This document shows positions 52,865 through 63,403 of a DNA stretch of 64,000 nt, one piece after another; the stretch's first letter is position 1, and every line of letters begins with the position of its first letter. The position numbers and the translations under genes are program-made. The DNA lies in the NCBI RefSeq assembly GCF_900312815.1, contig NZ_OMPE01000009.1, forward strand, positions 248,001-312,000, given 5' to 3'. The notes beneath the pieces were generated by a model. The model had not been told where the DNA came from, made no database searches, and saw only the letters and a program-made list of their open reading frames with translations. The DNA is from Aquimarina sp. AU474 (GTDB lineage: Bacteria > Bacteroidota > Bacteroidia > Flavobacteriales > Flavobacteriaceae).

Positions 52865-54640
52865 ATGTCAGAATCATTACTTTCAAATATAAAGTACCCA
52901 TCAGATCTACGTACACTCTCCAAAGATCAATTACCGCTATTGGCAAAAGAATTACGTGATTTTGTAATTAATATTGTCGCTACTAAAGAGGGTCACCTTG
53001 GAGCGAGTTTGGGAGTAATAGAACTCACAATTGCATTACATTATATTTTTAACACACCAGATGATGCATTGGTATGGGATGTTGGCCACCAAGCTTATCC
53101 CCACAAAATTTTAACCGGAAGAAAAGATATATTTTATACCAATCGCCAATTAGGTGGAATTAGTGGTTTCCCTAAACGAAGTGAAAGCGATTATGACACA
53201 TTTGGTGTAGGTCATAGCTCTACTTCGATTTCGGCTACCTTAGGTATGGCTATTGCATCAAAACTAAAGGGAGATCACACAAAACAACATATCGCAGTAA
53301 TCGGAGATGCCTCGATTGCTAGTGGGATGGCTTTTGAAGGACTTAATCATGGGGGTGTCACAGATACAAACATGTTAGTTATCCTTAACGATAACGCCAT
53401 CGGAATTGATCCAAGCGTGGGTGCATTAAAAGAATACCTAACCAAAGCAAAAGTAGGTGTAAAACCGAGGAACAACAATATCATCGAAGCATTAAACTTC
53501 GATTATTTTGGCCCTATTGACGGACATGATTTACCTAAATTACTTACAACATTAGAAGAGCTAAAAACGGTTCAAGGTCCAAAACTTCTTCATATTATTA
53601 CCACCAAAGGAAAAGGGTTAAAACAAGCCGAAGAAAATCAAGTCACCTATCATGCTCCAGGCAAATTTGATGCTTCTACAGGAAATTTAATTCCGAAAAA
53701 CGATGCAGGGCTCCCTCCAAAATTTCAAGATGTTTTTGGACATACCTTATTAGAGTTAGCCAGAGGAAATAAAAAAATTGTGGGAATTACTCCAGCAATG
53801 CCCACCGGTAGTTCTTTAAAGTATATGATGGAAGAAATGCCAGATCGAGCATTTGACGTGGGAATTGCAGAACAACATGCCGTAACATTAGCGGCAGGGA
53901 TGGCAACCCAGGGCATGATTCCTTTTTGTGCAATATATTCTACCTTTTTACAGCGAGCATACGACCAAGTTATTCATGATGTTGCTCTACAAAATCTTCC
54001 GGTAATTTTTTGTATAGATAGAGCCGGCCTAGTAGGGCAAGATGGTGCTACCCATCATGGCGTATTTGATATCGCATATCTAAATTGTATCCCTAATATG
54101 ATTATAGCGGCTCCGGCTAACGAAATTGAATTAAGAAACCTGTTATATACTGCATCTACGGGATTAGATAATCCTATTGCTATTCGCTACCCAAGAGGAA
54201 GAGGTCATATAACCAATTGGAAACAACCGATGACACCCGTAGAAATCGGGAAAGCAAATTGCCTTCAACAAGGAGAAGAAATTGCAATCATTTCTACAGG
54301 TACGATAGCATCAAATGTAATTGAAGCTATAGAAAACATTGATAAAAAAGTATCTCATTATCATTTCGGTTTCGTAAAACCTTTAGATTCAACCTTGTTG
54401 AAAGAAATATTAAAAACTCACAAAGTTATTTTCACCATCGAAGATGGCGTTAAATCTGGAGGTTTTGGTAGTTTAGTTATCAATTTTGCCAATCAACACA
54501 ATTTTAAAAACAAAATCATCAATTTAGGTATTCCAGATCAATTTATTCATCACGGTACAGTAGACGAACTACAAGAGCTTTCTGGAATTTCTAAAAAGGC
54601 AATTGTCAAAACTATTCTAAAATATCAATCTATTACTTAA
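52865..54640 (+). CDS. dxs: 1-Deoxy-D-xylulose-5-phosphate synthase (divergent Bacteroidota type)
   Basis: This 591-residue protein is somewhat shorter than the ~620 of E. coli Dxs. Motifs: DVGHQAYPHKILTGRKD, the ThDP motif GDASIASGMAFEGLNHGG with NDN, the EQH catalytic block (GIAEQHAVTLAAGMA), and DRAGLVGQDGATHHG. The loop after NDN reads AIGIDPSVGAL where E. coli-type enzymes have EMSIS-NVGAL. It condenses pyruvate and glyceraldehyde 3-phosphate to DXP, for pyridoxal or thiamine and possibly MEP isoprenoids. A TACTTTTG box at 52853-52860 lies only 4 nt before the ATG, so the mRNA may be near-leaderless. The end overlaps the M36 gene by 8 nt. Confidence 0.92.
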   Translation: MSESLLSNIKYPSDLRTLSKDQLPLLAKELRDFVINIVATKEGHLGASLGVIELTIALHYIFNTPDDALVWDVGHQAYPHKILTGRKDIFYTNRQLGGISGFPKRSESDYDTFGVGHSSTSISATLGMAIASKLKGDHTKQHIAVIGDASIASGMAFEGLNHGGVTDTNMLVILNDNAIGIDPSVGALKEYLTKAKVGVKPRNNNIIEALNFDYFGPIDGHDLPKLLTTLEELKTVQGPKLLHIITTKGKGLKQAEENQVTYHAPGKFDASTGNLIPKNDAGLPPKFQDVFGHTLLELARGNKKIVGITPAMPTGSSLKYMMEEMPDRAFDVGIAEQHAVTLAAGMATQGMIPFCAIYSTFLQRAYDQVIHDVALQNLPVIFCIDRAGLVGQDGATHHGVFDIAYLNCIPNMIIAAPANEIELRNLLYTASTGLDNPIAIRYPRGRGHITNWKQPMTPVEIGKANCLQQGEEIAIISTGTIASNVIEAIENIDKKVSHYHFGFVKPLDSTLLKEILKTHKVIFTIEDGVKSGGFGSLVINFANQHNFKNKIINLGIPDQFIHHGTVDELQELSGISKKAIVKTILKYQSIT

Positions 54641-57293
54641 TTGCAATTTTCGAAACAAATGTAGCTGATCCATCTTCGGCTTCGATTCTAAGAATATACA
54701 ATCCAGCTCTAAGTGCAACATCTACAGGATGCACATCTTCTAGTAAAGCTTGTTCTTTATACACAAAGCGCCCATTTACATCGTATATACTAATTGTACT
54801 ACTGCCTATACTTTGAGGTACTCTAATATTAAAAATACCATTTGATGGATTAGGTTCTATAATAAACATCCCGGTATTAATATCTGGTTCATCTACAGCA
54901 TCGGTACAATTTAACTCTGATACTGGTGGTAAATCGAAAGCTTCAGTTTGATCTATTCTAGATTGATTATCTCCTTGATCTGCGCTCCACCCTACTCCAC
55001 GTCTAGCAAAAATTTCCCAAATCAAACATGTATTCGCACCTTCATTAGCGATTTCATCAGCTCGTAAGATTCCTTCTCTTCCGTCAATAAATCCCGGGTT
55101 ACACGTTTGTAATTTTAATCCATCAATAATCAATTGCATTGCCAAGTTATTTCCTCCAGTACCGTTATAAAGATCAGGATCAAAGCCATCTCGTTCTATA
55201 AGCGCCCAATTAAGATCCCATAAGATTGACGCCCATACAGATCCTACTCCGTGAGGTGCAGAAAAATTTGTTTCATCATTTGTATCTGCATAAGTAACTG
55301 GATTAACATTTAAATCTGTACTATAAGGAAAAGGTCTTATTCCGCCGCCTGTTACTGGTTCTCCAGTTGAAAAAGTACCAATACCTCTTGCATCGGCTCC
55401 AGTATCTCCAGATTCTATAGTCATCATTAAGGCAAACCAATCTGACCATCCTTCTCCCATTTGTTCCGTATCTTGAATACAATTACCATCATCATCAAAT
55501 TCTACACATGCAATCAAGCAACTAGAATTATTCGCCCCGCCAGTCAAACGAGTAGAAATACCATGACCATATTCATGTATTATAATTCCGTTATCAAAAG
55601 AGCTATCATTTGCTAGTATATTTAAACCTGCATCAGACAATGTTATGTTTACAGTATTGGTAGCCATTTCTGTTATAATAGCCTCACCGTCATTCATACC
55701 TATCATCACAGCTGGTATATTTATTTGACCATTATCACCGCCCATAACTATTGGGTCTCCATCCTGATTATTAACTACTATTACCGCTATAGCACCTGCT
55801 TCTTGGCATCTAAATACTTTATCGTCAAAATTACATTCTCCTCGTCGCACCACAGCTATTTTTCCATCAATATCTACAGCATTAACAAGATCACTACAAG
55901 CATCACTTTCATTTGCGGCCGGATCGTCGTCTATTGCCAAAACTAAATCGGAAGTAATCCCATCAGGGACCTCGGGTGCATCTACATGACCAGGATCAAA
56001 ATTATTATCAACTATACTATAAGAACCTGCAGCCGTTGTATTATTAACTACAAACACCTGAATATCTGGGCTTGCTTCTGGATTCCATAAAAACATTTGC
56101 ATACGAGGATTAGCTCCATCGGGAGGGGTTGCAAAATTGGCATTATTAAACCCTGAACCATCTATAGCATCAGCAAATACTTCATCATTACTAAACCCTC
56201 CTCGTCCGTAATTATTAGATTGAAAATTTCCTGATGCCTCATTAAAACCATAATGATACCATACATCATGAATTACATTATTTGCGTAAAACAAATTAGT
56301 GATTGAAGCATCTTGATTATTAACTACAAGAGTGTTAGGGTCAAAAGAGTAATCGAATAAAAGATTGGCTCCCCCATCGGGTTGAGCACCAAATCCATTA
56401 TTACCATTAATATCCTCTGAAGCTGTCACATTATTACCACTAGTAGTAGTTGACTCTGCTCCAGCAACTCCATTAGTGTCATGCCATCCAAATGGTGAAG
56501 CCAATTCATCTTCTTGACCAGATATTAGCTGTCTACCTCCATGATTAGGACTCTCTACCGAAGGAATCGGATAAACATTATACGTTGGATCCATAAAAGA
56601 TGTCGAAACCTTTAATTCTGGTTTAAACAAAGAAAAACTCTTTACTTCTTTTTTATTGTGCCTATGATTATCAAAAGAGCAGTGCACCACCCAATCATTT
56701 TTACTCATTAGTTTGCCTGTAACTGCATCTACTCTTGCACTATACCAATGTTCTCCATCCTTAGTATGTATACTTAAATCCCAGCATAACACTAATTTAT
56801 CTTCTTTTTGCTCAAATACTAATGCTACAGGAATATTATCCGCAGATATATTTCCTTTAGAAAGAAGAAAGGAATTTTTGGCTGTTTTCGTTTTATGAAG
56901 CACTTTGATATCACTTGCGATACCAACCCCTAAAGATACTGATGCTTTTTTTACAGCGTTTTCGGGCGAAATAGAAGTAGTTATGCCGCTAATTTTAGAA
57001 GATATATTATTTACAAAATTACCTGTAAAAGAAACAACTTCTCCATTCTTAACCGCAAAACTCCCTATCGCATTTTGTATAGCTATTCCTTTATATTCTT
57101 GGATAACATAGGTAGTGGTAGCTTGTAAACTTTTTGAGAATGATTCTCTTTGGATTTTTAACCCTACGAGGTCCTTGGAAGACATTCCTTCTTTTAACAA
57201 ATACTCCTTTATCAACGCTAAGTTTGATGATTGAGCACTAATAGAACTCAAGCCAATACAGGCCAAAAAAAATACAACGTAAAATTGTCTCAT
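54633..57293 (-). CDS. T9SS-secreted M36 (fungalysin-like) metalloprotease
   Basis: The protein has 886 residues from the ATG at 57293 (MRQFYVVFFLACIGLSSISA). The longer frame to 57326 runs into the promoter. Order: signal peptide, FTP/propeptide region (about 30-190), M36 catalytic domain with a protease-associated (PA) insert (about 455-550), HEYGHGISTR zinc motif (about 572-581), and a C-terminal T9SS type A sorting domain of about 75 residues (NPSNGIFNIRVPQ...ISIYDVNGRFVY). It is exported by type IX secretion and would degrade external protein, feeding the DPP-IV/POT system. Confidence 0.93.
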   Translation of the reverse strand: MRQFYVVFFLACIGLSSISAQSSNLALIKEYLLKEGMSSKDLVGLKIQRESFSKSLQATTTYVIQEYKGIAIQNAIGSFAVKNGEVVSFTGNFVNNISSKISGITTSISPENAVKKASVSLGVGIASDIKVLHKTKTAKNSFLLSKGNISADNIPVALVFEQKEDKLVLCWDLSIHTKDGEHWYSARVDAVTGKLMSKNDWVVHCSFDNHRHNKKEVKSFSLFKPELKVSTSFMDPTYNVYPIPSVESPNHGGRQLISGQEDELASPFGWHDTNGVAGAESTTTSGNNVTASEDINGNNGFGAQPDGGANLLFDYSFDPNTLVVNNQDASITNLFYANNVIHDVWYHYGFNEASGNFQSNNYGRGGFSNDEVFADAIDGSGFNNANFATPPDGANPRMQMFLWNPEASPDIQVFVVNNTTAAGSYSIVDNNFDPGHVDAPEVPDGITSDLVLAIDDDPAANESDACSDLVNAVDIDGKIAVVRRGECNFDDKVFRCQEAGAIAVIVVNNQDGDPIVMGGDNGQINIPAVMIGMNDGEAIITEMATNTVNITLSDAGLNILANDSSFDNGIIIHEYGHGISTRLTGGANNSSCLIACVEFDDDGNCIQDTEQMGEGWSDWFALMMTIESGDTGADARGIGTFSTGEPVTGGGIRPFPYSTDLNVNPVTYADTNDETNFSAPHGVGSVWASILWDLNWALIERDGFDPDLYNGTGGNNLAMQLIIDGLKLQTCNPGFIDGREGILRADEIANEGANTCLIWEIFARRGVGWSADQGDNQSRIDQTEAFDLPPVSELNCTDAVDEPDINTGMFIIEPNPSNGIFNIRVPQSIGSSTISIYDVNGRFVYKEQALLEDVHPVDVALRAGLYILRIEAEDGSATFVSKIAIK

Positions 57294-57310
57294 AACTATA
57301 CCAATATTTC

Positions 57311-57342
57311 CAAAACTAAGCCCCAAAAAGTTATAAATACAA
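57311..57342 (-). promoter_or_regulatory. Promoter of the M36 protease gene
   Basis: On the minus strand: TTG (57342-57340), 21-nt spacer, TAGTTTTG (57318-57311), an exact TTG-N(17-23)-TAnnTTTG match. The start codon is 18 nt after the box. Confidence 0.7.
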
Positions 57343-57714
57343 TTTTATCAATTGTGTAAGAGATATTTAAATATACAATAAAATCTATAACTTCTTAAAT
57401 CTATGAGTTTTCAACAAATTCTATTTTCGCATCGAACGGATGGCGAATTAATATTATTTGTTAATACTTTATTAAATTTTCTCTTTAATGTCGTCGGATT
57501 TTTTTCTCTCTACTTTCAAAACAAATCAATTATTTTATCTATATGCAGTGATTTATCTATTTTTTTCGATTCTTTAAAAGGGAAAATCAAAAAACACAAC
57601 CACACCAAATGAAAGAATATTCTTTCATTCCTAAATAAAAATTTAACATTATTTTGTTTACGCATGATAAAATTGTTATTTCGCGGACAATTAACCTATT
57701 ATAATCAAATTATC
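57343..57714. other. Intergenic region with a perfect 22-bp palindrome
   Basis: AT-rich. The only ORF (57403-57612, 69 residues) has no homologue I recognise and poor codon character, so it is not called. The notable element is the palindrome at 57608-57629, about 85 nt before the lipocalin-like gene. Confidence 0.6.
57608..57629. promoter_or_regulatory. Perfect 22-bp palindrome, operator candidate
   Basis: Centred on AATATT, with arms AATGAAAGAAT and ATTCTTTCATT. There is no spacer, so it fits a dimer-binding DNA site better than a terminator hairpin. It lies upstream of the lipocalin-like gene. Confidence 0.5.
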
Positions 57715-58158
57715 ATGAAAAAACTAAGCTTATTTATTTTCGTCATTGCGGCTACTTTAACCTCTTGCGGAAGCGACGATGACTCCCCCGGAACCACTGA
57801 AGCAAACTTAATCGGAAAATGGCAATGGACTGCTGCCTCTGAAGATGGTGTAGCCGAAACGCTTGATGAATGTGACTTACAAGATACTATTGAATTTCAA
57901 ACAGGTGGAACTGCAGTGAGTATTTTCTTTAATTCTACTTCTACAAACGGTCAAATAACATGTAGTGATGCAGAAACAGAAAATATTACTTGGTCTTTAT
58001 CCGGAGATCAACTTTCTCTTACTTATACAGAAGGTACAGTTTCAGAAACGGATACAGCCACAATTACTGTAAGTGGCACCACATTGACTGTTGAATACAG
58101 AGACGAAGAGACTCCCGGAGAGATTACTGTATATATAGAAACATATAGAAGGCTTTAA
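57715..58158 (+). CDS. Lipocalin-like domain lipoprotein
   Basis: The protein has 147 residues from the ATG at 57715 (MKKLSLFIFVIAATLTSCGS). The longer frame from 57664 would hide the lipobox. After a short Asp-rich linker the mature part begins LIGKWQWTAASEDG, the start pattern of Bacteroidota lipocalin-like lipoproteins, followed by beta strands and two Cys (about 47 and 78). Ligand unknown. It is a single gene with its own terminator. Confidence 0.82.
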   Translation: MKKLSLFIFVIAATLTSCGSDDDSPGTTEANLIGKWQWTAASEDGVAETLDECDLQDTIEFQTGGTAVSIFFNSTSTNGQITCSDAETENITWSLSGDQLSLTYTEGTVSETDTATITVSGTTLTVEYRDEETPGEITVYIETYRRL

Positions 58159-58186
58159 TTTTTGTTATACCTTTTAAAATAATAAG

Positions 58187-58209
58187 AAAGCTACCAATTT
58201 GGTAGCTTT
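58187..58209. terminator. Bidirectional hairpin terminator
   Basis: AAAGCTACCAA and TTGGTAGCTTT form a perfect stem followed by a T-run. It ends the lipocalin-like gene and the convergent dgt gene. Confidence 0.8.
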
Positions 58210-58211
58210 TT

Positions 58212-59561
58212 TTATTCGAGTCGTAATCCTCTGATTTTTTGAAATTTCAACAAGGCATTACCATCTGTAAGGCTAGCTACAAAATTACTGATACTGATTA
58301 GCCTACTATAAAGATCTTCATTTTGGTAATCAAAATACCCTCCCTCTGCACGTAAAATAAGCTTATCATAATTCGAACTTTTATTATCGTTAAAATTATC
58401 TGTAGCAACACAATATCTATCTAGTAATGTAGCCAAAATCTCATAACCTGCAATCTCCTTTTCTGTCACTTCTTGACTTTGATAAATTTTTGCAATACTT
58501 ATTTTAATAATATCATCTATTTGAGCTTCGTATTTACTTTTGTCTATTAATGCTGTTTCAAAATCTCCAGATAATATAGCATCTTCATTCTCAATAAAGA
58601 TGTTTGCGGCTTCGCCGATTAGGGTGTTAATAGCTAATGCCCTTAGGTAGCTTAATCGATCTGCTGTTGTAGCTAGTTGATTATATTTTGTAGTATTGAT
58701 AGTATCTTTAACCAATTTGATCAAATATTCTAACGCATACTCCTCTTCAATTAACCCTAAATTAATACCGTCTTCAAAATCTATAATAGTATAACAAATA
58801 TCATCTGCAGCCTCTACCAAAAAAGTTAGTGGATGACGACTATACGTAATTTCATTCTCAATCTTATTTTTTAACAGTCCAACCTCTTCTGCAACCTCTT
58901 TAAAAAAGTCTTTTTCATTCTGAAAGTATCCGTATTTTTTATGTGCAATATGAGTTGTTGGTTTTTTGGGTAAAGATTCTTTTGGGTATTTCATAAAAGC
59001 ACCCAAAGTAGCATAAGAAAGTCTTAATCCGCCTTGGATACCTTCTCTTGACTCGGTTAAAATTTTAAACCCATTGGCATTCCCTTCAAAATCTATTAAA
59101 TCTTGATACTGTTTGGGGGTAAGTTGCTTTTTATATCTATTACCACTTCCGGTTTTAAAATACTCTCCTATCGCTTTTTCTCCCGAATGTCCAAATGGGG
59201 GGTTACCAATATCATGTGCCAGTGCAGCTGCCGCTACAATTGCTCCAAAATCGTTAAATCGATATCCATGAATAGTGGCTAAATGTGGGTGTTTTTCTAA
59301 AATCTTCTTACCTACTATTCTACCCAAAGAACGTCCTACTACAGACACCTCTAAACTATGCGTTAATCTCGTATGAACAAAACTAGTTTTAGACAATGGA
59401 ATCACTTGTGTCTTATCCTGCAAACTCCTAAACGCCGAAGAAAAAATGATTCGATCATAATCTACTTCAAAACCAAGTCTTGTTTCGTCTTGTTCTTTAC
59501 GTAATCTTTTATTTGTATCACCTTGTCTTTTTAAAGACAGAAGTTGTTCCCAGTTCATCAT
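58212..59561 (-). CDS. dgt: dGTP triphosphohydrolase-like HD-domain protein
   Basis: This 449-residue HD-domain dNTPase has His in RLTHSLEVS (about 66-74) and HD in ALAHDIGNPPFGHSGE (about 111-126), all intact. The N-terminal SSAFRSLQDKTQV motif is typical of Dgt. It removes triphosphate from dNTPs, and its position just downstream of nrdA links dNTP synthesis and removal. Start may be Met1 or Met2 (MMNWEQ). It is the next gene after nrdA on the same strand but separated by a terminator. Confidence 0.92.
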   Translation of the reverse strand: MMNWEQLLSLKRQGDTNKRLRKEQDETRLGFEVDYDRIIFSSAFRSLQDKTQVIPLSKTSFVHTRLTHSLEVSVVGRSLGRIVGKKILEKHPHLATIHGYRFNDFGAIVAAAALAHDIGNPPFGHSGEKAIGEYFKTGSGNRYKKQLTPKQYQDLIDFEGNANGFKILTESREGIQGGLRLSYATLGAFMKYPKESLPKKPTTHIAHKKYGYFQNEKDFFKEVAEEVGLLKNKIENEITYSRHPLTFLVEAADDICYTIIDFEDGINLGLIEEEYALEYLIKLVKDTINTTKYNQLATTADRLSYLRALAINTLIGEAANIFIENEDAILSGDFETALIDKSKYEAQIDDIIKISIAKIYQSQEVTEKEIAGYEILATLLDRYCVATDNFNDNKSSNYDKLILRAEGGYFDYQNEDLYSRLISISNFVASLTDGNALLKFQKIRGLRLE

Positions 59562-59589
59562 ATTTTAAAAAAGTTCGAATATCCAAAAA

Positions 59590-59613
59590 GGGAAGTATCC
59601 TAAGAAACTTCCC
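59590..59613. terminator. Terminator of nrdA
   Basis: GGGAAGT (59590-59596) pairs with ACTTCCC (59607-59613); T-rich tracts lie on both sides. Placed between nrdA and dgt. Confidence 0.6.
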
Positions 59614-59638
59614 CTTTTTTCCCTATATAAATCTAGGT

Positions 59639-62113
59639 CTAAGACCCACACATTAAACAATCATCTCCTTCGCCTTCTTTAGATTGTGCAATAATTGCAC
59701 GAAGTTCTTCTGGAGTAAGTGCTGTTCCTTCTGGAGTAACAGTCTCTTGAACTGGAGCAGGTGTTGGTTCCGTTTTGGCTGCTTGCGCTTCCATCACTTG
59801 TGCCGCCGCTACTGCTACCTTTTCTGGTTGCGGTGCTTCTTTTGCTTCAGTTTTTAGTGTAAACTTAATAGCATCTACCGCAGATTTTGTTCTTAGGTAA
59901 TACATCCCTGTTTTTAATCCACTTTTCCATGCATAGAAATGCATTGATGTTAATTTTGCCATGGTCGCACCTTCCATAAATAAATTAAGCGATTGTGACT
60001 GATCGATAAAGTATCCTCTATGACGAGACATATCGATAATATCTTTCATACTTAATTCCCAAACGGTCTTATATAATTCTTTAAGATCCTGAGGAATAAT
60101 ATCAATATTTTGTATTGATCCGTTTGCACGCATAATTGCGTCCTTAAGAGTATCATCCCATAATCCTAACCTTACTAGATCTTCTAATAAGTGCTTGTTT
60201 ACAACAATAAACTCACCAGATAGCACTCGTCTTGTATATATATTACTTGTATATGGTTCAAAAGCTTCATTGTTTCCTAAAATCTGAGAAGTAGACGCAG
60301 TTGGCATCGGTGCAACTAATAATGAGTTACGTACTCCGTTTTTAAGTACTTGTTTACGCAATTTGGCCCAATCCCAACGACCACTTAATTCTTCATCTTT
60401 AATCCCCCATAAGTTGTATTGAAATTCTCCATTTGAGATTGGAGATCCATCATAACTTTGATAAGCTCCATCTGCCTTAGCTTCCTCCATAGAAGCAGTA
60501 ACTGCGGCAAAATACAGCGTTTCAAAAATCTCTTGGTTTAATTTCTTAGCTTCATCACTTGTAAAAGGTAGACGTAATTGAATAAACGCATCGGCCAATC
60601 CTTGTACTCCTAATCCAATTGGACGATGGCGCATATTAGAATTTTCGGCTTCTTTTACTGGATAATAGTTACGATCAATTACTTTATTCAAGTTTTTGGT
60701 TACTCGCTTCGTAATCCTAAAAAGTTCTTTATGATCAAATTCTCCATTTTTTACAAACATGGGTAATGCAATCGAAGCTAGATTACACACGGCTACCTCA
60801 TCAGGACTAGTATATTCTAAAATTTCTGTACATAAGTTAGAAGAACGAATAGTACCTAAATTTTGTTGGTTTGATTTACGATTTGCTGCATCTTTATACA
60901 ACATATATGGCGTACCGGTTTCGATCTGAGATTCTAAGATTTTCTCCCAAAGCTCTCGAGCTTTAATCGTTCTACGACCTTTTCCTGCTGCTTCAAAACG
61001 TAAATATTCTTTTTCAAACGCATCGCTATGAATATCAAATAATCCAGGGCATTCATTAGGACACATTAATGTCCATTCGGCATCATCCTGAACACGTTTC
61101 ATGAATAAATCAGGGATCCACATTGCATAAAACAAATCACGTGCACGCATTTCTTCTTTACCGTGGTTTTTTCTAAGGTCCAAGAAATCAAAAATATCAG
61201 CATGCCATGGCTCTACATATATTGCAAATGATCCTTTACGTTTTCCTCCACCTTGATCTACATAACGCGCGGTATCATTATACACTTTTAACATGGGTAC
61301 AATACCATTTGATGTTCCATTGGTTCCTGCGATATATGACCCTGTAGCACGGACATTATGAATAGATAATCCTATTCCTCCTGCAGATTGAGAAATCTTT
61401 GCAGTTTGTTTTAATGTATCATATATACCATCTATACTATCATCTTGCATTGTTAATAAAAAACAAGAAGACATTTGTGGTTTTGGAGTACCTGAATTAA
61501 ATAATGTTGGTGTAGCGTGCGTAAAATATTTTTTAGACATTAATTCATATGTCTCTATAGCTGCATCCAAATCATTAAGATGAATCCCAATAGAAACCCT
61601 CATAAGCATGTGCTGTGGTCGTTCAGCAATCTTACCATTAATCTTAAGTAGATACGAACGTTCTAATGTTTTAAAACCAAAATAATCATAACCAAAATCA
61701 CGATTATATATAATCGTAGAGTCTAGCTTTTCTTTATTTGCAATAATCACATCATACACTTCATCCGAAATCAGAGGAGCTTTCTTCTCTGTTCTTGGAT
61801 TAACATACTCATACAAATCTGTGATTACTTCAGAAAATGTTTTCTTGGTGTTTTTATGTAAATTAGAAACAGAGATACGTGCTGCAAGTTTCGCATAATC
61901 AGGGTGTGTTATGGTCATTGTAGCAGCAATTTCGGCAGCCAAATTATCCAATTCACTTGTAGTTACCCCATCATACAATCCTTCTATCACCCTCATAGCT
62001 ACCTTGACAGGATCAACTAGTGGATTAAGTCCATAACACAATTTTCTTACCCTCGCGGTAATCTTGTCAAACATAATTGGTTCTTTACGGCCATCTCTTT
62101 TTACTACATACAT
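59639..62113 (-). CDS. nrdA: Class Ia ribonucleotide reductase, large subunit
   Basis: This 824-residue protein has an N-terminal ATP-cone ([16 protein letters not shown], about 3-90) for allosteric control. The barrel has the active-site CN motif ([18 protein letters not shown]) and paired YY near the C-terminus (MYYLRTK). An Ala/Pro/Glu-rich flexible tail of about 65 residues leads to the redox pair CLMC just before the end. It converts NDPs to dNDPs with NrdB. The long Pro/Ala linker is larger than in E. coli NrdA. Confidence 0.96.
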   Translation of the reverse strand: MYVVKRDGRKEPIMFDKITARVRKLCYGLNPLVDPVKVAMRVIEGLYDGVTTSELDNLAAEIAATMTITHPDYAKLAARISVSNLHKNTKKTFSEVITDLYEYVNPRTEKKAPLISDEVYDVIIANKEKLDSTIIYNRDFGYDYFGFKTLERSYLLKINGKIAERPQHMLMRVSIGIHLNDLDAAIETYELMSKKYFTHATPTLFNSGTPKPQMSSCFLLTMQDDSIDGIYDTLKQTAKISQSAGGIGLSIHNVRATGSYIAGTNGTSNGIVPMLKVYNDTARYVDQGGGKRKGSFAIYVEPWHADIFDFLDLRKNHGKEEMRARDLFYAMWIPDLFMKRVQDDAEWTLMCPNECPGLFDIHSDAFEKEYLRFEAAGKGRRTIKARELWEKILESQIETGTPYMLYKDAANRKSNQQNLGTIRSSNLCTEILEYTSPDEVAVCNLASIALPMFVKNGEFDHKELFRITKRVTKNLNKVIDRNYYPVKEAENSNMRHRPIGLGVQGLADAFIQLRLPFTSDEAKKLNQEIFETLYFAAVTASMEEAKADGAYQSYDGSPISNGEFQYNLWGIKDEELSGRWDWAKLRKQVLKNGVRNSLLVAPMPTASTSQILGNNEAFEPYTSNIYTRRVLSGEFIVVNKHLLEDLVRLGLWDDTLKDAIMRANGSIQNIDIIPQDLKELYKTVWELSMKDIIDMSRHRGYFIDQSQSLNLFMEGATMAKLTSMHFYAWKSGLKTGMYYLRTKSAVDAIKFTLKTEAKEAPQPEKVAVAAAQVMEAQAAKTEPTPAPVQETVTPEGTALTPEELRAIIAQSKEGEGDDCLMCGS

Positions 62114-62425
62114 ACTTCTTTTTGGTTTTTAAAACTTCCTTCTATTGAAGGAATTGATGTTAATTTGTGTTACTATGTTCTCAATCAAAAGTCAAAAAAT
62201 TACAGCCACCTTACCCCCTATAGATAAGGTAATAAAAGCCTCTACTCAAAGAGCACTTTATTTATGAATGTAATCTAAATTATATGACTTTCGTCCCTTT
62301 TTGTTTTATTGTAAAAGTTCGTTCTTAATGAACCTTATCAAACTGAGCTAATCTGAATTAAACAGAAGAAACGTTTTTGATTAGCTCAGAATGAATATAT
62401 TTTTATTTTGAAAGATTTTTAAGGA
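62114..62425. other. 312-bp gap between nrdB and nrdA
   Basis: AT-rich, no ORF. I looked for an NrdR box and for a TAnnTTTG promoter on the minus strand and found no convincing match. A separate nrdA promoter is likely from the gap size but cannot be placed. Confidence 0.4.
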
Positions 62426-63403
62426 TTAAAAATCGGCATCAAAACTTATTTTATTCTCTCCGGTATCGTTATTAAGCACTCCCGCTTTTTGATATTCTGA
62501 AACTCGTTTTTCAAAGAAATTTGTTTTCCCTTGCAATGAGATCATATCCATAAAATCAAATGGATTCGCAGTTCCATATTCTTTTTCACATTCTAATTCT
62601 ACTAATAATCTATCTGTAACAAATTCTAGATATTGCGTCATGAGTTTCGAATTCATACCTATCAAACTAGCAGGAAGAGACTCTGTAATAAACTCTCTTT
62701 CTATATTTAAAGCATCTACGATAATTTCTTTAATTCTTTCTTTTGGCACTTTATTTACCAAATGCTTATTATGTAGATGAACCGCAAAATCACAATGCAC
62801 TCCTTCATCTCTAGAAATTAACTCGTTAGAAAAAGTAAGTCCTGGCATTAATCCACGTTTCTTTAACCAAAATATTGAGCAAAATGCTCCCGAAAAGAAA
62901 ATACCTTCTACGGCAGCAAAAGCAATCAATCGCTCTGCAAAAGAATCAGAATCGATCCACTTAAGTGCCCAATCCGCTTTTTTCTTTATGGCAGGAAAAT
63001 TTTCGATAGCATTAAATAAGATATCTTTTTCTTTTTCATCTTTTACATATGTATCAATAAGTAAAGAATAGGTTTCAGAATGAATATTTTCCATCATGAT
63101 CTGAAAACCATAGAAAAACTTAGCTTCACTATACTGTACTTCATTCACAAAATTTTCTGCTAGATTTTCATTTACAATTCCATCTGAAGCAGCAAAAAAA
63201 GCTAATATGTGTTTAATGAAATAACGTTCATCATTGTTAAGCTTAGTCGACCAATCAGTTATATCTTGATGTAAATCGATTTCTTCAGCCGTCCAAAAAC
63301 TCGCTTCTGATTTTTTATACCACTCCCAAATATCATGGTGTTGAATAGGAAAAATCACAAATCGGTCTTTATTTTCTTGCAAAATTGGTTCTACGGCACT
63401 CAT
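62426..63403 (-). CDS. nrdB: Class Ia ribonucleotide reductase, small subunit (eukaryote-like)
   Basis: This 325-residue di-iron protein has metal ligands in ASDGIVNEN (Asp), MMENIHSE (Glu, His), [10 protein letters not shown] (Glu) and [10 protein letters not shown] (Glu, His). The radical Tyr is in AKFFYGFQ. These motifs are nearly identical to animal R2 ([28 protein letters not shown]), unlike E. coli NrdB. It generates the tyrosyl radical for NrdA, encoded downstream. Confidence 0.96.
   Translation of the reverse strand: MSAVEPILQENKDRFVIFPIQHHDIWEWYKKSEASFWTAEEIDLHQDITDWSTKLNNDERYFIKHILAFFAASDGIVNENLAENFVNEVQYSEAKFFYGFQIMMENIHSETYSLLIDTYVKDEKEKDILFNAIENFPAIKKKADWALKWIDSDSFAERLIAFAAVEGIFFSGAFCSIFWLKKRGLMPGLTFSNELISRDEGVHCDFAVHLHNKHLVNKVPKERIKEIIVDALNIEREFITESLPASLIGMNSKLMTQYLEFVTDRLLVELECEKEYGTANPFDFMDMISLQGKTNFFEKRVSEYQKAGVLNNDTGENKISFDADF

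Noticed and set aside
57403-57612. Plus-strand ORF of 69 residues in the gap between the M36 protease and lipocalin-like genes
   Set aside because: Low-complexity Phe/Ile/Ser-rich translation as expected from AT-rich non-coding DNA; no recognisable motif, no promoter box or clear ribosome site.
62114-62425. NrdR box between nrdB and nrdA
   Set aside because: I searched by eye for ACACTATATATAGTGT-like sites and found no convincing match.
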